Part shown: piece by piece, positions 1 through 7,987 of the stretch | Layout of the letters: every line of letters starts with the position of its first letter | Numbering within the stretch: position 1 is the first letter of the stretch | Origin: Deltaproteobacteria bacterium | GTDB lineage: Bacteria > Myxococcota > JACRCW01 | DNA: 64,000 nucleotides | Assembly: GCA_016218805.1 (NCBI GenBank) | Contig: JACRCW010000169.1 | Span: 109,825 to 173,824, forward strand | Direction of reading: 5' to 3' | Program-made: the position numbers and the translations under genes | The notes under the pieces: generated by a model | Database searches by the model: none | Seen by the model: the letters and a program-made list of their open reading frames with translations, nothing else | What the model was told of the DNA's origin: nothing

Positions 1-1104
1 CAGCAGCGAAAAGGCGACCACCTCGTTGTGCGCATTGAGGTCCTTCTCGTCGCCGGCGCACACGGGGACCACGCGCACCATGCGGATCTCGTGCTCCTCG
101 CGCGTGTGCAGTTCCAGCCACTCGCCCGTCCCGTCACCGCGGGCGCTCTCCACCCAACTGCTGTCAAAGTTGTTGTCCGTGGCCCAATAGGCGCGCGGCG
201 CCGGGTTGATTTCCGGCTCCGGAGCGTCCTCCGCCGCGGCTCCGCCGTCCTCGGGGCCAAACGCGTCCTCAAAGCTCATCTCCAGCGCCTTGTCCTGCTC
301 CATCTGCTTGATGTCATCCGGGAGCTTCTGCGAACTGGCCGCCACCTTCTTGAGTTTGAGTGACGGGAGGAAGTTCAGCGCCTTGTCTGGGCGGGCGGCG
401 TACTTGCCGGGCCGGCCCTTGTCCCACGCGTAGGTCACCTCCTTGACGCCCACCACCAGCGTGACGGGGAGATCGCCGCGGCTCCTGGCCTTCACGGCGC
501 GCGGCTCGCGCCGCAGGGACACGTCCACGTTTCCGTCGCCATCCACGTCCGCCACGCGGAATCCCGGGGCGTCGTCGCCGTAGGTCGTGCGTTCGCCGCT
601 GTCCTCCGGCTTGTCCGCGGATTCCTCCACCACGGAGAGCGTGAGCACTTCGCGCGGGGGGCTTTCGTCCAGCTTGTAGATGCGCAGCTGCCGCCGGGTC
701 TCATCCGGGGACTTCTCCAGCAGTTCCACCACCGCCTCGGGCCGCGGCTCCGCCACCATCTGTTTGACCTCAAAGAGCTTGATCTCGTGCGCCCCCGTCG
801 AGTTGGAGGTCCACACGTGCGCCACCTGCCCGGGTCCCGTCGCCCGGAACAGCGCCAGCGCAAGTTCCTCGCGCTCATCCTTCACCACGGCGGCCACTTC
901 CAGCTTGCCGTCACCGTCCACGTCAGCCGGTTCCTCCGCCTTGACCACCACCAGCCCTTTCTTCCTGGCCGCCGCCAGGGCGCCGTCCGCCGCCGCCTTC
1001 TTCTGCTGCGCCAGCTGCTGCGCGGAGGGTTGCGGAGGCGGCGCTGCGTGCAGCGCCGGGGTGGTGAGCAGGAACACCGGGAGCACCAGGGCGTGTCGCG
1101 TCAT
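1..1104 (-). CDS. secreted FG-GAP/VCBS-like protein with discoidin-like region (C-terminus cut by window edge)
   Basis: An open frame runs from an ATG at 1104 off the left edge without a stop (about 368 codons seen). The first ~20 residues form a Sec-type signal (MTRHALVLPVFLLTTPALHA). Two segments carry the Asp-rich signature DVDGDGK/N, around residues 55-65 and 185-195, as in FG-GAP/VCBS repeats that bind Ca2+. The last visible ~60 residues (YWATDNNFDSSWVE onward) resemble the discoidin-like carbohydrate-binding domain found in secreted bacterial proteins. It is probably a periplasmic or surface protein. The start codon overlaps the stop of the upstream acyl-CoA synthetase (TGATG), so the two are probably translated together. 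No enzymatic motif is visible; the missing C-terminus could hold one. Confidence 0.75.
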   Translation of the reverse strand, partial: MTRHALVLPVFLLTTPALHAAPPPQPSAQQLAQQKKAAADGALAAARKKGLVVVKAEEPADVDGDGKLEVAAVVKDEREELALALFRATGPGQVAHVWTSNSTGAHEIKLFEVKQMVAEPRPEAVVELLEKSPDETRRQLRIYKLDESPPREVLTLSVVEESADKPEDSGERTTYGDDAPGFRVADVDGDGNVDVSLRREPRAVKARSRGDLPVTLVVGVKEVTYAWDKGRPGKYAARPDKALNFLPSLKLKKVAASSQKLPDDIKQMEQDKALEMSFEDAFGPEDGGAAAEDAPEPEINPAPRAYWATDNNFDSSWVESARGDGTGEWLELHTREEHEIRMVRVVPVCAGDEKDLNAHNEVVAFSLL

Positions 1105-2909
1105 CAGTCGAACCTGTCGTCGCCGTAGAATCCGTCAAGGATGGACTTGTACTTCTGCGCGCAGTGCTTCCGCTTCACCTTCAGACTCGCCGTCAGCTCG
1201 TCACCCACGGTGAAGTCCTTCTCCAGGACCGCAAACTTCTTGAGCGTCTCGTAGCTGGGCAGCGTGCGGTTGAAGTCATCCAGCAGCGCCTGCACGTGCG
1301 CGGTGACCTTGGGATTCCGGGCCAGCTCCGCGGAGGACGTGGCGGTGATGCCCTGGTCCCGCGCCCACTTCAGCGCGTTCTCGTCATTGAGCGTGAGCAG
1401 CACGGACAGGTACTTGCGCTTGTCACCAAACACGATGGCCTGGCTGAGGAACGGGTTGGTCTTCAGCGCGTTCTCCAGGTTCTGCGGCGCCACGTTCTTC
1501 CCGCCCGCCGTGACAATGATGTCCTTCTTGCGGTCCGTGATGCGCACAAACCCGTCCCGGTCCATCTCGCCGATGTCGCCTGAGTGGAACCAGCCCTCGT
1601 CGTCAATGGCCTCACGCGTGGCCTCCGGCTTGTTCCAGTACCCTTTCATGACGCCGCGGCCGCGGATGAGAATCTCGCCGTCCAGCGCAATCTTCACCTC
1701 GGTGCCGGGCACCACCGGTCCCACCGTCCCAATGCGGATGTTGTCCGGGCGGTTCACGCACGTCGCCGCCATCGTCTCGGTGAGGCCGTAGCCCTCGCAG
1801 ATCTTCACGCCGGCGTGGCTGAAGAAGTGTGCGATCTTGCGTGACAGCGGCGCCCCGCCGGACACCATGAACCGCAGGCGCCCGCCAAAGATCTCCGTCA
1901 CGCGCGCGTTCACCTTGCGGAACACCAGCGCCTGCGCCGCCGTCCACCGCAGGCCGCCGTAGGGCATCCCGCGGTCATGGGCCAGCCCGCACTGTTCGCT
2001 CTCCTCCAACGCCATACGGAACAGCCGCGCCTTGAGCCCGCCCGCCTCCAACCCACCGGTCACCACGCGCGAATACACGCGCTCAAAGATGCGCGGCACC
2101 GCACACATCATCGTCGGGCGGACCTCGCCCAGGTTGGCCACGAGCTTGTCGATGCTCTCAGCCACCGCCATGATGAAGCCCATCTGCAGCCACGCCACCT
2201 CAATGACCTTGGCGAACACGTGCGCCATCGGCAGGAACAGCAGCTGCACGTCGTCGTAGGTCATCAGCTTGGTGGCGTCGACGGCCTCCGCTTCGTACAG
2301 GCAGTTGTCGTGCGTGACCATCACGCCCTTGGGCCGGCCCGTGGTTCCGGAGGTGTAAATGAGGCAGACCAGGTCATCGCGCGTGAGCGCTGACGGCGCG
2401 GCATCCACCGCGGCGCGGTGCGCGGCCAGGTGGGCCTCGCCGCGCTTGAGGAAGTCCTCCCACGTGCACACCCAGTCGCCGTCGTCGGCGCGCGGCGACC
2501 CGTCCAGCAGCACCACGCGGCGGATGGCCGGGATGCCCGCGCGCACCTTGCGCAGCTTCTCCAGCTGCACCTCGTCCTCGGCAAACAGCAGCACGCTGCC
2601 GGAGTCCTGGATGATGTACTCCACCTCGTCAGCCAGGTTGCTCTGGTAGATGGGCACGCACGTGGCGCCGGCGCCCAGGATGCCCAGGTCCGCCGCCAGC
2701 CACTCCCAGCGCGTGTTGGCCAGGATGTTCACGCGGTCCTGGTAGCGGATGCCCTCCGCCAGCAGCGCCGCACTCACCTTGATGACCACGGAGTTCAGCC
2801 CGCCCCAGGTGATGTCCCGCCACGCGCCGTCACGCTTGTGGCGGAGCGCCGGGGCATCCGGGCGGTTGCGCACGTGGTGTTGAAACAGCTCGAAGATCGA
2901 ACCGGGCAT
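1104..2909 (-). CDS. long-chain fatty acid-CoA ligase (AMP-forming)
   Basis: This 601-residue enzyme should activate long-chain fatty acids to acyl-CoA with ATP. The ANL-superfamily P-loop (YTSGTTGRPKGVMVTH) lies near residue 193. The motif GYGLTETMA, the adenylate-binding GWFHSGDIG, and the hinge DRKKDIIVTAGGKNVAP follow in the usual order. Length and motif order match the FadD15/FAA-type long-chain synthetases rather than short acetyl-CoA synthetases. The start MPGSIFELFQHHV fits the family N-terminus. Its stop overlaps the next gene's start by one base. Whether it serves beta-oxidation or lipid remodelling cannot be read from the neighbours. Confidence 0.93.
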   Translation of the reverse strand: MPGSIFELFQHHVRNRPDAPALRHKRDGAWRDITWGGLNSVVIKVSAALLAEGIRYQDRVNILANTRWEWLAADLGILGAGATCVPIYQSNLADEVEYIIQDSGSVLLFAEDEVQLEKLRKVRAGIPAIRRVVLLDGSPRADDGDWVCTWEDFLKRGEAHLAAHRAAVDAAPSALTRDDLVCLIYTSGTTGRPKGVMVTHDNCLYEAEAVDATKLMTYDDVQLLFLPMAHVFAKVIEVAWLQMGFIMAVAESIDKLVANLGEVRPTMMCAVPRIFERVYSRVVTGGLEAGGLKARLFRMALEESEQCGLAHDRGMPYGGLRWTAAQALVFRKVNARVTEIFGGRLRFMVSGGAPLSRKIAHFFSHAGVKICEGYGLTETMAATCVNRPDNIRIGTVGPVVPGTEVKIALDGEILIRGRGVMKGYWNKPEATREAIDDEGWFHSGDIGEMDRDGFVRITDRKKDIIVTAGGKNVAPQNLENALKTNPFLSQAIVFGDKRKYLSVLLTLNDENALKWARDQGITATSSAELARNPKVTAHVQALLDDFNRTLPSYETLKKFAVLEKDFTVGDELTASLKVKRKHCAQKYKSILDGFYGDDRFD

Positions 2910-2988
2910 CCGTCAGCCTCCGGCGCCCCGGGGCGAGGCGGAACGGCAGGCGTAGCGGCGTCCACGACGGGGTGTCAAAGGGCGGTCC

Positions 2989-3927
2989 TCACATCACCTT
3001 CAGCAATGCCTTCACGACGAGCGCGCCGGATTTCAACGTCGCCGGGTCATGCGCTCCCAGCACCAGCAGCTGCTCCAGCAGCTCCGCCACCTCACGCGCC
3101 GCCGCGGCCAGGATCTGCCCGCGCCGCGGCTCCTCGCCGGGCGCTGCGTACTCGTAGGCAAACATGGGCGGCAGGGAGAACTTGGTCTGCTTGATGGTGA
3201 GCTCGCGGTCCGCCCCGTCAGCCAGGAGCACCGTCCCCTTGGTGGGATTCACCGACCGCACCGAGAGCGTAGCGCCGTCAAGCCCGGGCGCGATGATGGC
3301 CAGCTGGCCCGACGGTGCCAGGTCCGCCGCGGTGGTGGGCTTCATGGGCGGCGCGGCCGCGCCCTTCTGCTGCGCAAAACCCTTCCACGCCTGGGACGGC
3401 GCGTTGCCAAACGCCTGCTTCTCCTGTCCCGCGCGGAACGCCTTCTGCTCCGCCGTGGACACAAACCCCGCGGGCAGTTCCACCTCGCACGCGGCCGCCA
3501 TGACGCGGACCACGTCACGGCACGCTGCCACGTGCGGCGCGAGCTTGGGTTCCGACGCAGCGCGGTCCACCGCGGCAGCCAGCGGCAGCACCAGTTCCTT
3601 GCCCGCCTGCAGCGTCAGGGGAACGGACACCGGCTTCTGCCGTCCCACCGGCATGGCAATGAGAAACGTGGCGGGCCCGGTCTGCTGCAGCCACAGCGCC
3701 GCGTTCTTGCGGTCCCGCAGCTCCATGATCTTGTCCACGCCCCGCGCGTCTGACAGCACCAGCGACTTCACCTCCAGGCCGGGTGCCACCGACGCCAGCG
3801 GCCCACCGGACGGCAGTGTGGCGGCGCGGGCCGTCTCCGGGGCCGTGTCCCGGCGTACCGCCCCCATGCCCACGCGGATGGCCTGGGGCGGCCGTGGTGG
3901 CGGCGAACGCGGATCCTGCGGTGGCAT
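2989..3927 (-). CDS. hypothetical protein
   Basis: This is a 312-residue protein of no family I recognise. The first ~25 residues are Pro/Arg-rich with no signal peptide, and an internal Met at residue 21 is an alternative start. The body repeats a similar theme twice: ASVAPGLEVKSLVLSDARG near residue 46 and AIIAPGLDGATLSVRSVNP near residue 208, so it may contain two related beta-rich domains. A helical, Ala-rich segment ends the protein. It is transcribed toward the acyl-CoA synthetase gene 79 bp away and diverges from the lipoprotein gene at 3973. No function is proposed. Confidence 0.6.
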   Translation of the reverse strand: MPPQDPRSPPPRPPQAIRVGMGAVRRDTAPETARAATLPSGGPLASVAPGLEVKSLVLSDARGVDKIMELRDRKNAALWLQQTGPATFLIAMPVGRQKPVSVPLTLQAGKELVLPLAAAVDRAASEPKLAPHVAACRDVVRVMAAACEVELPAGFVSTAEQKAFRAGQEKQAFGNAPSQAWKGFAQQKGAAAPPMKPTTAADLAPSGQLAIIAPGLDGATLSVRSVNPTKGTVLLADGADRELTIKQTKFSLPPMFAYEYAAPGEEPRRGQILAAAAREVAELLEQLLVLGAHDPATLKSGALVVKALLKVM

Positions 3928-3972
3928 GACGTCACGGTGGCATGGGCTCCCCGTTGTGGCAATTGGGGGCCC

Positions 3973-5649
3973 ATGCGCTCCGCCCCCGCCCTGCTGCTGG
4001 TTGCCGCCGTTTCCGGCTGCCCCGCCCCGCCCGCTGACGATGACGATTCCTCCTCCGACGCCGGTACCGCCGCATCCTCCGGCCCGTCGGCGGCGGGCGC
4101 GTCCAGCTCCTCCCGCGGCATGGCGTCCTCCGTCGTGTGGACGGGCTCGGGCACCACCAGCCGGCAGAACTCCTCGTCGGCCCGCGCATCATCGGCGCAG
4201 CCCTCGTCCACGGCGTCACCGGTCTCTGCGTCGTCTACGTCAGCCGCCCCATCGTCGTCGTCTGCGGCGGCGCTCACGTCGTCGTCTTCGGCCGGCACGT
4301 CTGGCCCACCAGGAACCTGCGCGCCACGGACCGCGGCCGCGGACGTGGATCCCTGGACGGTGCGCGCGCCGGGCGTGGGCTCCGCCGGGATCACCACGTC
4401 GTCAGCGGGTGGACACAATGATGTCCTGCTGATGTCCCCGGACGACTACATCCGCCTGGGCGTGCGGCTGGACTGGGGTGGCAGCGTGGTGTTCTTTGGC
4501 CTCACCGCCAATACGGGGTCCAACGTCATTGACGCCAATGACACCGGCCGCGAGCTCCAACTGGCCCTCTACGATCCGACGCGCGCCAAGCAGCAGTGCG
4601 CACGCGATGCGAGCTGCCTGGTGTCACCGTCGACGTGCGCGGAGGGCATCACCTACCTGGGATGGGATCCCGTGCAGGGCGGCGATGAGTGCAACCACGG
4701 CTCCACGTCCACCTATGAGCACGTGGGTGACACGCTGCGCGTGGTGGTCCACCCGCTGCAGTGGAATCCCGATTGGGACGCGCCGGATTGCCGGCAGTCC
4801 GCATGCGGCGCCGCCGGCGTCCCGGTGGCGGTGACCTACACGCTGGACTTCCGGTTCGTGACCACGCACGTCGTGGAAGTAGCCATGGAGATCCACTCGG
4901 ACGAAGCCCTGGACCACCCCTCCACCGCGCAGGAGTTCCCCACGCTGTACGTGTCCAACGGTGCCGCGGGCCCGGATCTTCCGTTGCTGCTGGACGCCTC
5001 CGGCACGGAGGTGAACATCAACCAGCAGGTGCTGCCCAGCCTGTTTGTGCTGGACTTCGCGTCCACGGCGCCGTGGGTGGCCTTCCAGGACCCGGGGCGC
5101 ACCTACGGCGTGGGTTTGGCGGCGGACCAGGGGCTCACCGGGTTCCAGGGCTGGCGTGGCGACGGGGCCAGCTACCCGTACTTCCACAACGTGCGTCCTT
5201 CCATCCAGTTTGGACTGGGTGCGGGCGCCACCGTGCGCGGCATTGCGTACCTGGCACTGGGCAACTTCCCCACGGTCAGCGGACAGATCGCCGCGGCCAC
5301 CGGAGCGCGTCCACCGTTTGGTCACGTGGATGCGCCGGCTGAGGGCGCCACCACGACGTACGCGCCGGGTTCACCGGTCACCGTCACCGGTTGGGTGCTG
5401 GACGGCACGCCGCAGGGCGCGGTGGAGGTGCAGGTGGATGGCAGCAGCGCCGGGATGATCACCGTGAACGCCGCGCGGCCTGACGTGTGCGCCGTGTATC
5501 CCGCGTACGCGGGCTGTCCCGCGGTGGGGTTTGCGGGCACGGTGTCCACGTCGGGTTGGGCCGCGTGCAGCCACCTGTTGCAGGTGGTGGCCACGGACGC
5601 GGACGGCAACCGCACCGTGCTGGGCGAGCGGAACCTGCAGCCGCAGTGA
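3973..5649 (+). CDS. lipoprotein with Ser-rich linker and C-terminal Ig-like domain
   Basis: This predicted 558-residue lipoprotein starts at the ATG at 3973, because only this start places a lipobox (LLVAAVSGC) at residue 17. An earlier in-frame ATG at 3937 would bury the signal. After the Cys come a DDDDSSS run and about 90 residues of Ser/Ala/Thr-rich linker, typical of myxobacterial surface lipoproteins. A globular region of roughly 330 residues follows with several Cys, which I do not recognise. The last ~110 residues (from GHVDAPAEGA) resemble an Ig-like domain with the recurring GWVLDGT, VEVQVDG and RPDVCAVYP pattern. It converges with the next gene, 3 bp apart. Confidence 0.75.
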   Translation: MRSAPALLLVAAVSGCPAPPADDDDSSSDAGTAASSGPSAAGASSSSRGMASSVVWTGSGTTSRQNSSSARASSAQPSSTASPVSASSTSAAPSSSSAAALTSSSSAGTSGPPGTCAPRTAAADVDPWTVRAPGVGSAGITTSSAGGHNDVLLMSPDDYIRLGVRLDWGGSVVFFGLTANTGSNVIDANDTGRELQLALYDPTRAKQQCARDASCLVSPSTCAEGITYLGWDPVQGGDECNHGSTSTYEHVGDTLRVVVHPLQWNPDWDAPDCRQSACGAAGVPVAVTYTLDFRFVTTHVVEVAMEIHSDEALDHPSTAQEFPTLYVSNGAAGPDLPLLLDASGTEVNINQQVLPSLFVLDFASTAPWVAFQDPGRTYGVGLAADQGLTGFQGWRGDGASYPYFHNVRPSIQFGLGAGATVRGIAYLALGNFPTVSGQIAAATGARPPFGHVDAPAEGATTTYAPGSPVTVTGWVLDGTPQGAVEVQVDGSSAGMITVNAARPDVCAVYPAYAGCPAVGFAGTVSTSGWAACSHLLQVVATDADGNRTVLGERNLQPQ

Positions 5650-5652
5650 GCT

Positions 5653-6078
5653 TCACCCGCCGTCGGCGGTGCCCGCATCCGGCGGGCTGCAGCTGAACAC
5701 CGGCGCCGCGGGGGACACCTCCAGGTCACGGTCAAACTGGCTGTTGTCCAGGAACATCATGTGCCAGGTCCCCGTGGCCAACCCGGAGCTGCTGCACGGA
5801 ATCTCAAACACCCCGCACGAACAATCACCGCATGCCGCCGGACCCAGCAGGCTCACCTCCAGGAGGTCCGTGCTGGCGCGCACCACGCACGCATAGTCGC
5901 CCTGGCCACCACTGCACCCGCCCGTCACCGTGAACGTGAACGGTGCATCCGCTCGCGTCACGACGGGCGCACACACCGCGCGCAGCACCTGCACGGCGTT
6001 GCCGCCGCCCGCTGGCGGCGCACAGGCTCCGGCCGCACCCAGGCACCCCGCCAACAACCACCGCGCAATTCTGCGCAT
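5653..6078 (-). CDS. small Cys-rich lipoprotein, hypothetical
   Basis: This 141-residue protein has a type II signal peptide with lipobox LGAAGAC at residue 19. The mature part is short and beta-rich, with several Cys including a C-x2-C-x-C group (ACGDCSC). It ends in a low-complexity GTADGG tail. The phrase AVCAPVVTRADAPFTFTVTG suggests one Ig-like fold. It is divergent from lysS with a 98-bp gap. No family was recognised. Confidence 0.6.
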   Translation of the reverse strand: MRRIARWLLAGCLGAAGACAPPAGGGNAVQVLRAVCAPVVTRADAPFTFTVTGGCSGGQGDYACVVRASTDLLEVSLLGPAACGDCSCGVFEIPCSSSGLATGTWHMMFLDNSQFDRDLEVSPAAPVFSCSPPDAGTADGG

Positions 6079-6176
6079 TGCACCGCCTCCCGCCTTGACC
6101 GGACACCCGCGCGCAACCTAGCGAAGGAGCCGTTTCTTGTCGCCTCGCCCGACGACGGGCGCGGGAGTGCCAACCG

Positions 6177-7943
6177 ATGGAAGAGAACCTCAGGGCGGAA
6201 CGTCTCCGGAAGATGGAGGACCTCCGCAAGGCCGGGCTGGACCCGTACACCAATGACTTCCGCCCGACGATGACGGCGGCGGAGGCGCAGCGCGCGCGGT
6301 TTGCGGCGGACGAGGACACGCTAAAGGGGGCCATTGCCGCGGGCAGGGAGGACATCCAGCTGGTGACCGGGCGCGTGATGACCATCCGGGATTCCGGCAA
6401 GGCGGTGTTTGTCACCATCCAGGACCGCACCACGACGCTGCAGCTGTACCTGAAGGTGGACTACGTCGGGGAACAGGGCCTGGAGTTCTTCAAGAAGCAC
6501 GTGGACCTGGGTGACATCATTGGCGCCATGGGCGCGCTGTTCCAGACGCGCGTGCAGGCCCGCAATGAGAAGGATGGCAAGGGCCACGAGGTCACGCTGC
6601 TGGTGGGCGCCACCAAGCTGCAGGCGGTGGGCGGGGACGCGCCGCGCATGCCGTCCTCACTGCGCGTGTTGACCAAGGCGCTGCACCCGCTCCCTGACAA
6701 GTGGCACGGTCTGGCGGACGTGGAGCAGCGCTACCGGCAGCGGCACGTGGACCTGATTGTGTCCCCGGAGGCGCGCATGAAGCTGCGCCGCCGCGCCCGG
6801 GTGATCCAGTCCATCCGCGCGTTCCTGGACGGGCGCGAGTTCCTGGAGGTGGAGACCCCCGTGCTGCAGGACACGGCGGGCGGCGCCACCGCGCGGCCGT
6901 TCCGCACGCACTTCAATGCGCTCAGCCAGGACATGGTGCTGCGCATTGCCACGGAGCTGCACCTCAAGCGGCTCGTCGTGGGCGGGCTGGAGCGGGTGTA
7001 CGAAATTGGCCGCATCTTCCGGAACGAGGGCGTGTCCCGCAAGCACAACCCGGAGTTCACCTCCATTGAGCTGTACCAGGCGTACGCCACCTACCGGGAC
7101 CTCATGGAGCTGACGGAAGAGATGCTCCACAAGATTGCCGTGGACGTCACGGGTTCCGCGGTGGTGAAGTACGCGGGCAAGGACGTGGACTTCACGCCGC
7201 CTTACCGCAAGGTGGCGCTTGGAGACCTGGTGGGGACGCACCTGGGCGCGGGTGATCAGTCCGAGATTGACAGCGTGGTGAAGGGACTGGAGCTGGCGCT
7301 GGGGCACGTGGTGTCCGACGTGGAGCCGCTGCGCCTGGTGCAGAAGGTGCTGAGCAACGACGAGTACACCGCGGCGCTCAAGGAGCTGGGCGGCGCGGTG
7401 GACGCCGGCAGCGAGATGGACTTCTCCCGCGCGACCTGGGAGCGGCACAAGGCGGACCCCAAGGCGTTCTACGCCAGGCTCGGGAAGCTCATTGACGCGA
7501 GCCTGCCGCGGGAGCGGCGGCGGGACCTGGCGCTGTACCTGCTGTTTGCGGTGTTTGAGCACGAGATTGAGCACACGCTGTGGAACCCGACGTTCGTGGT
7601 GGAATACCCCATCAGCGCGTCCCCGCTGGCGCGGCGGCGGGACGGGGACCCGGCGATTGTGGACCGGTTTGAGCTGTTCAGCGCGGGCATGGAAGTGGCC
7701 AACGCGTTCAGCGAGCTGACCGACCCGGTGGACCAGCGCGGGCGCTTTGAGGCGCAGGCGCGCATGAAGGCGCTGGGTGACGAGGAGGCGCAGGCGGTGG
7801 ACGAGGAGTTCCTGGCCGCGCTGGAGGTGGGCATGCCGCCCACGGCGGGCGAAGGCCTGGGCATTGACCGGCTGGTGATGTTGATGACGGACTCCGCAAC
7901 CATCCGGGAAGTGATTGCCTTTCCCCAGTTGAGGCGTGCGTGA
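6177..7943 (+). CDS. lysS: lysyl-tRNA synthetase, class II
   Basis: LysRS charges tRNA-Lys with lysine using ATP. The N-terminal OB-fold anticodon-binding domain covers about residues 60-170 (LVTGRVMTIRDSGKAVF). Class II motif 2 is at residues ~280-297 (FRNEGVSRKHNPEFTSIE). Motif 3 is near residue 557 (GEGLGIDRLVMLM), close to the C-terminus. At 588 residues it is longer than the common ~500-residue bacterial enzyme. The extra length appears to lie in the catalytic domain between motifs 2 and 3 (residues ~320-440). The permease gene follows 44 bp downstream, the lysS-lolC order also seen in delta-proteobacterial relatives. Confidence 0.96.
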   Translation: MEENLRAERLRKMEDLRKAGLDPYTNDFRPTMTAAEAQRARFAADEDTLKGAIAAGREDIQLVTGRVMTIRDSGKAVFVTIQDRTTTLQLYLKVDYVGEQGLEFFKKHVDLGDIIGAMGALFQTRVQARNEKDGKGHEVTLLVGATKLQAVGGDAPRMPSSLRVLTKALHPLPDKWHGLADVEQRYRQRHVDLIVSPEARMKLRRRARVIQSIRAFLDGREFLEVETPVLQDTAGGATARPFRTHFNALSQDMVLRIATELHLKRLVVGGLERVYEIGRIFRNEGVSRKHNPEFTSIELYQAYATYRDLMELTEEMLHKIAVDVTGSAVVKYAGKDVDFTPPYRKVALGDLVGTHLGAGDQSEIDSVVKGLELALGHVVSDVEPLRLVQKVLSNDEYTAALKELGGAVDAGSEMDFSRATWERHKADPKAFYARLGKLIDASLPRERRRDLALYLLFAVFEHEIEHTLWNPTFVVEYPISASPLARRRDGDPAIVDRFELFSAGMEVANAFSELTDPVDQRGRFEAQARMKALGDEEAQAVDEEFLAALEVGMPPTAGEGLGIDRLVMLMTDSATIREVIAFPQLRRA

Positions 7944-7987
7944 GCGCACCGGGAGAACTCCCGGCGCGCCCGCGCGTTTGAGGCCAC

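Noticed and set aside
492..878. 128-codon reverse frame and similar long frames opposite real genes
   Set aside because: These are shadows of high-G+C coding DNA. Their Arg/Ser/Trp-rich translations match no family, and each lies over a gene with a clear domain or signal.
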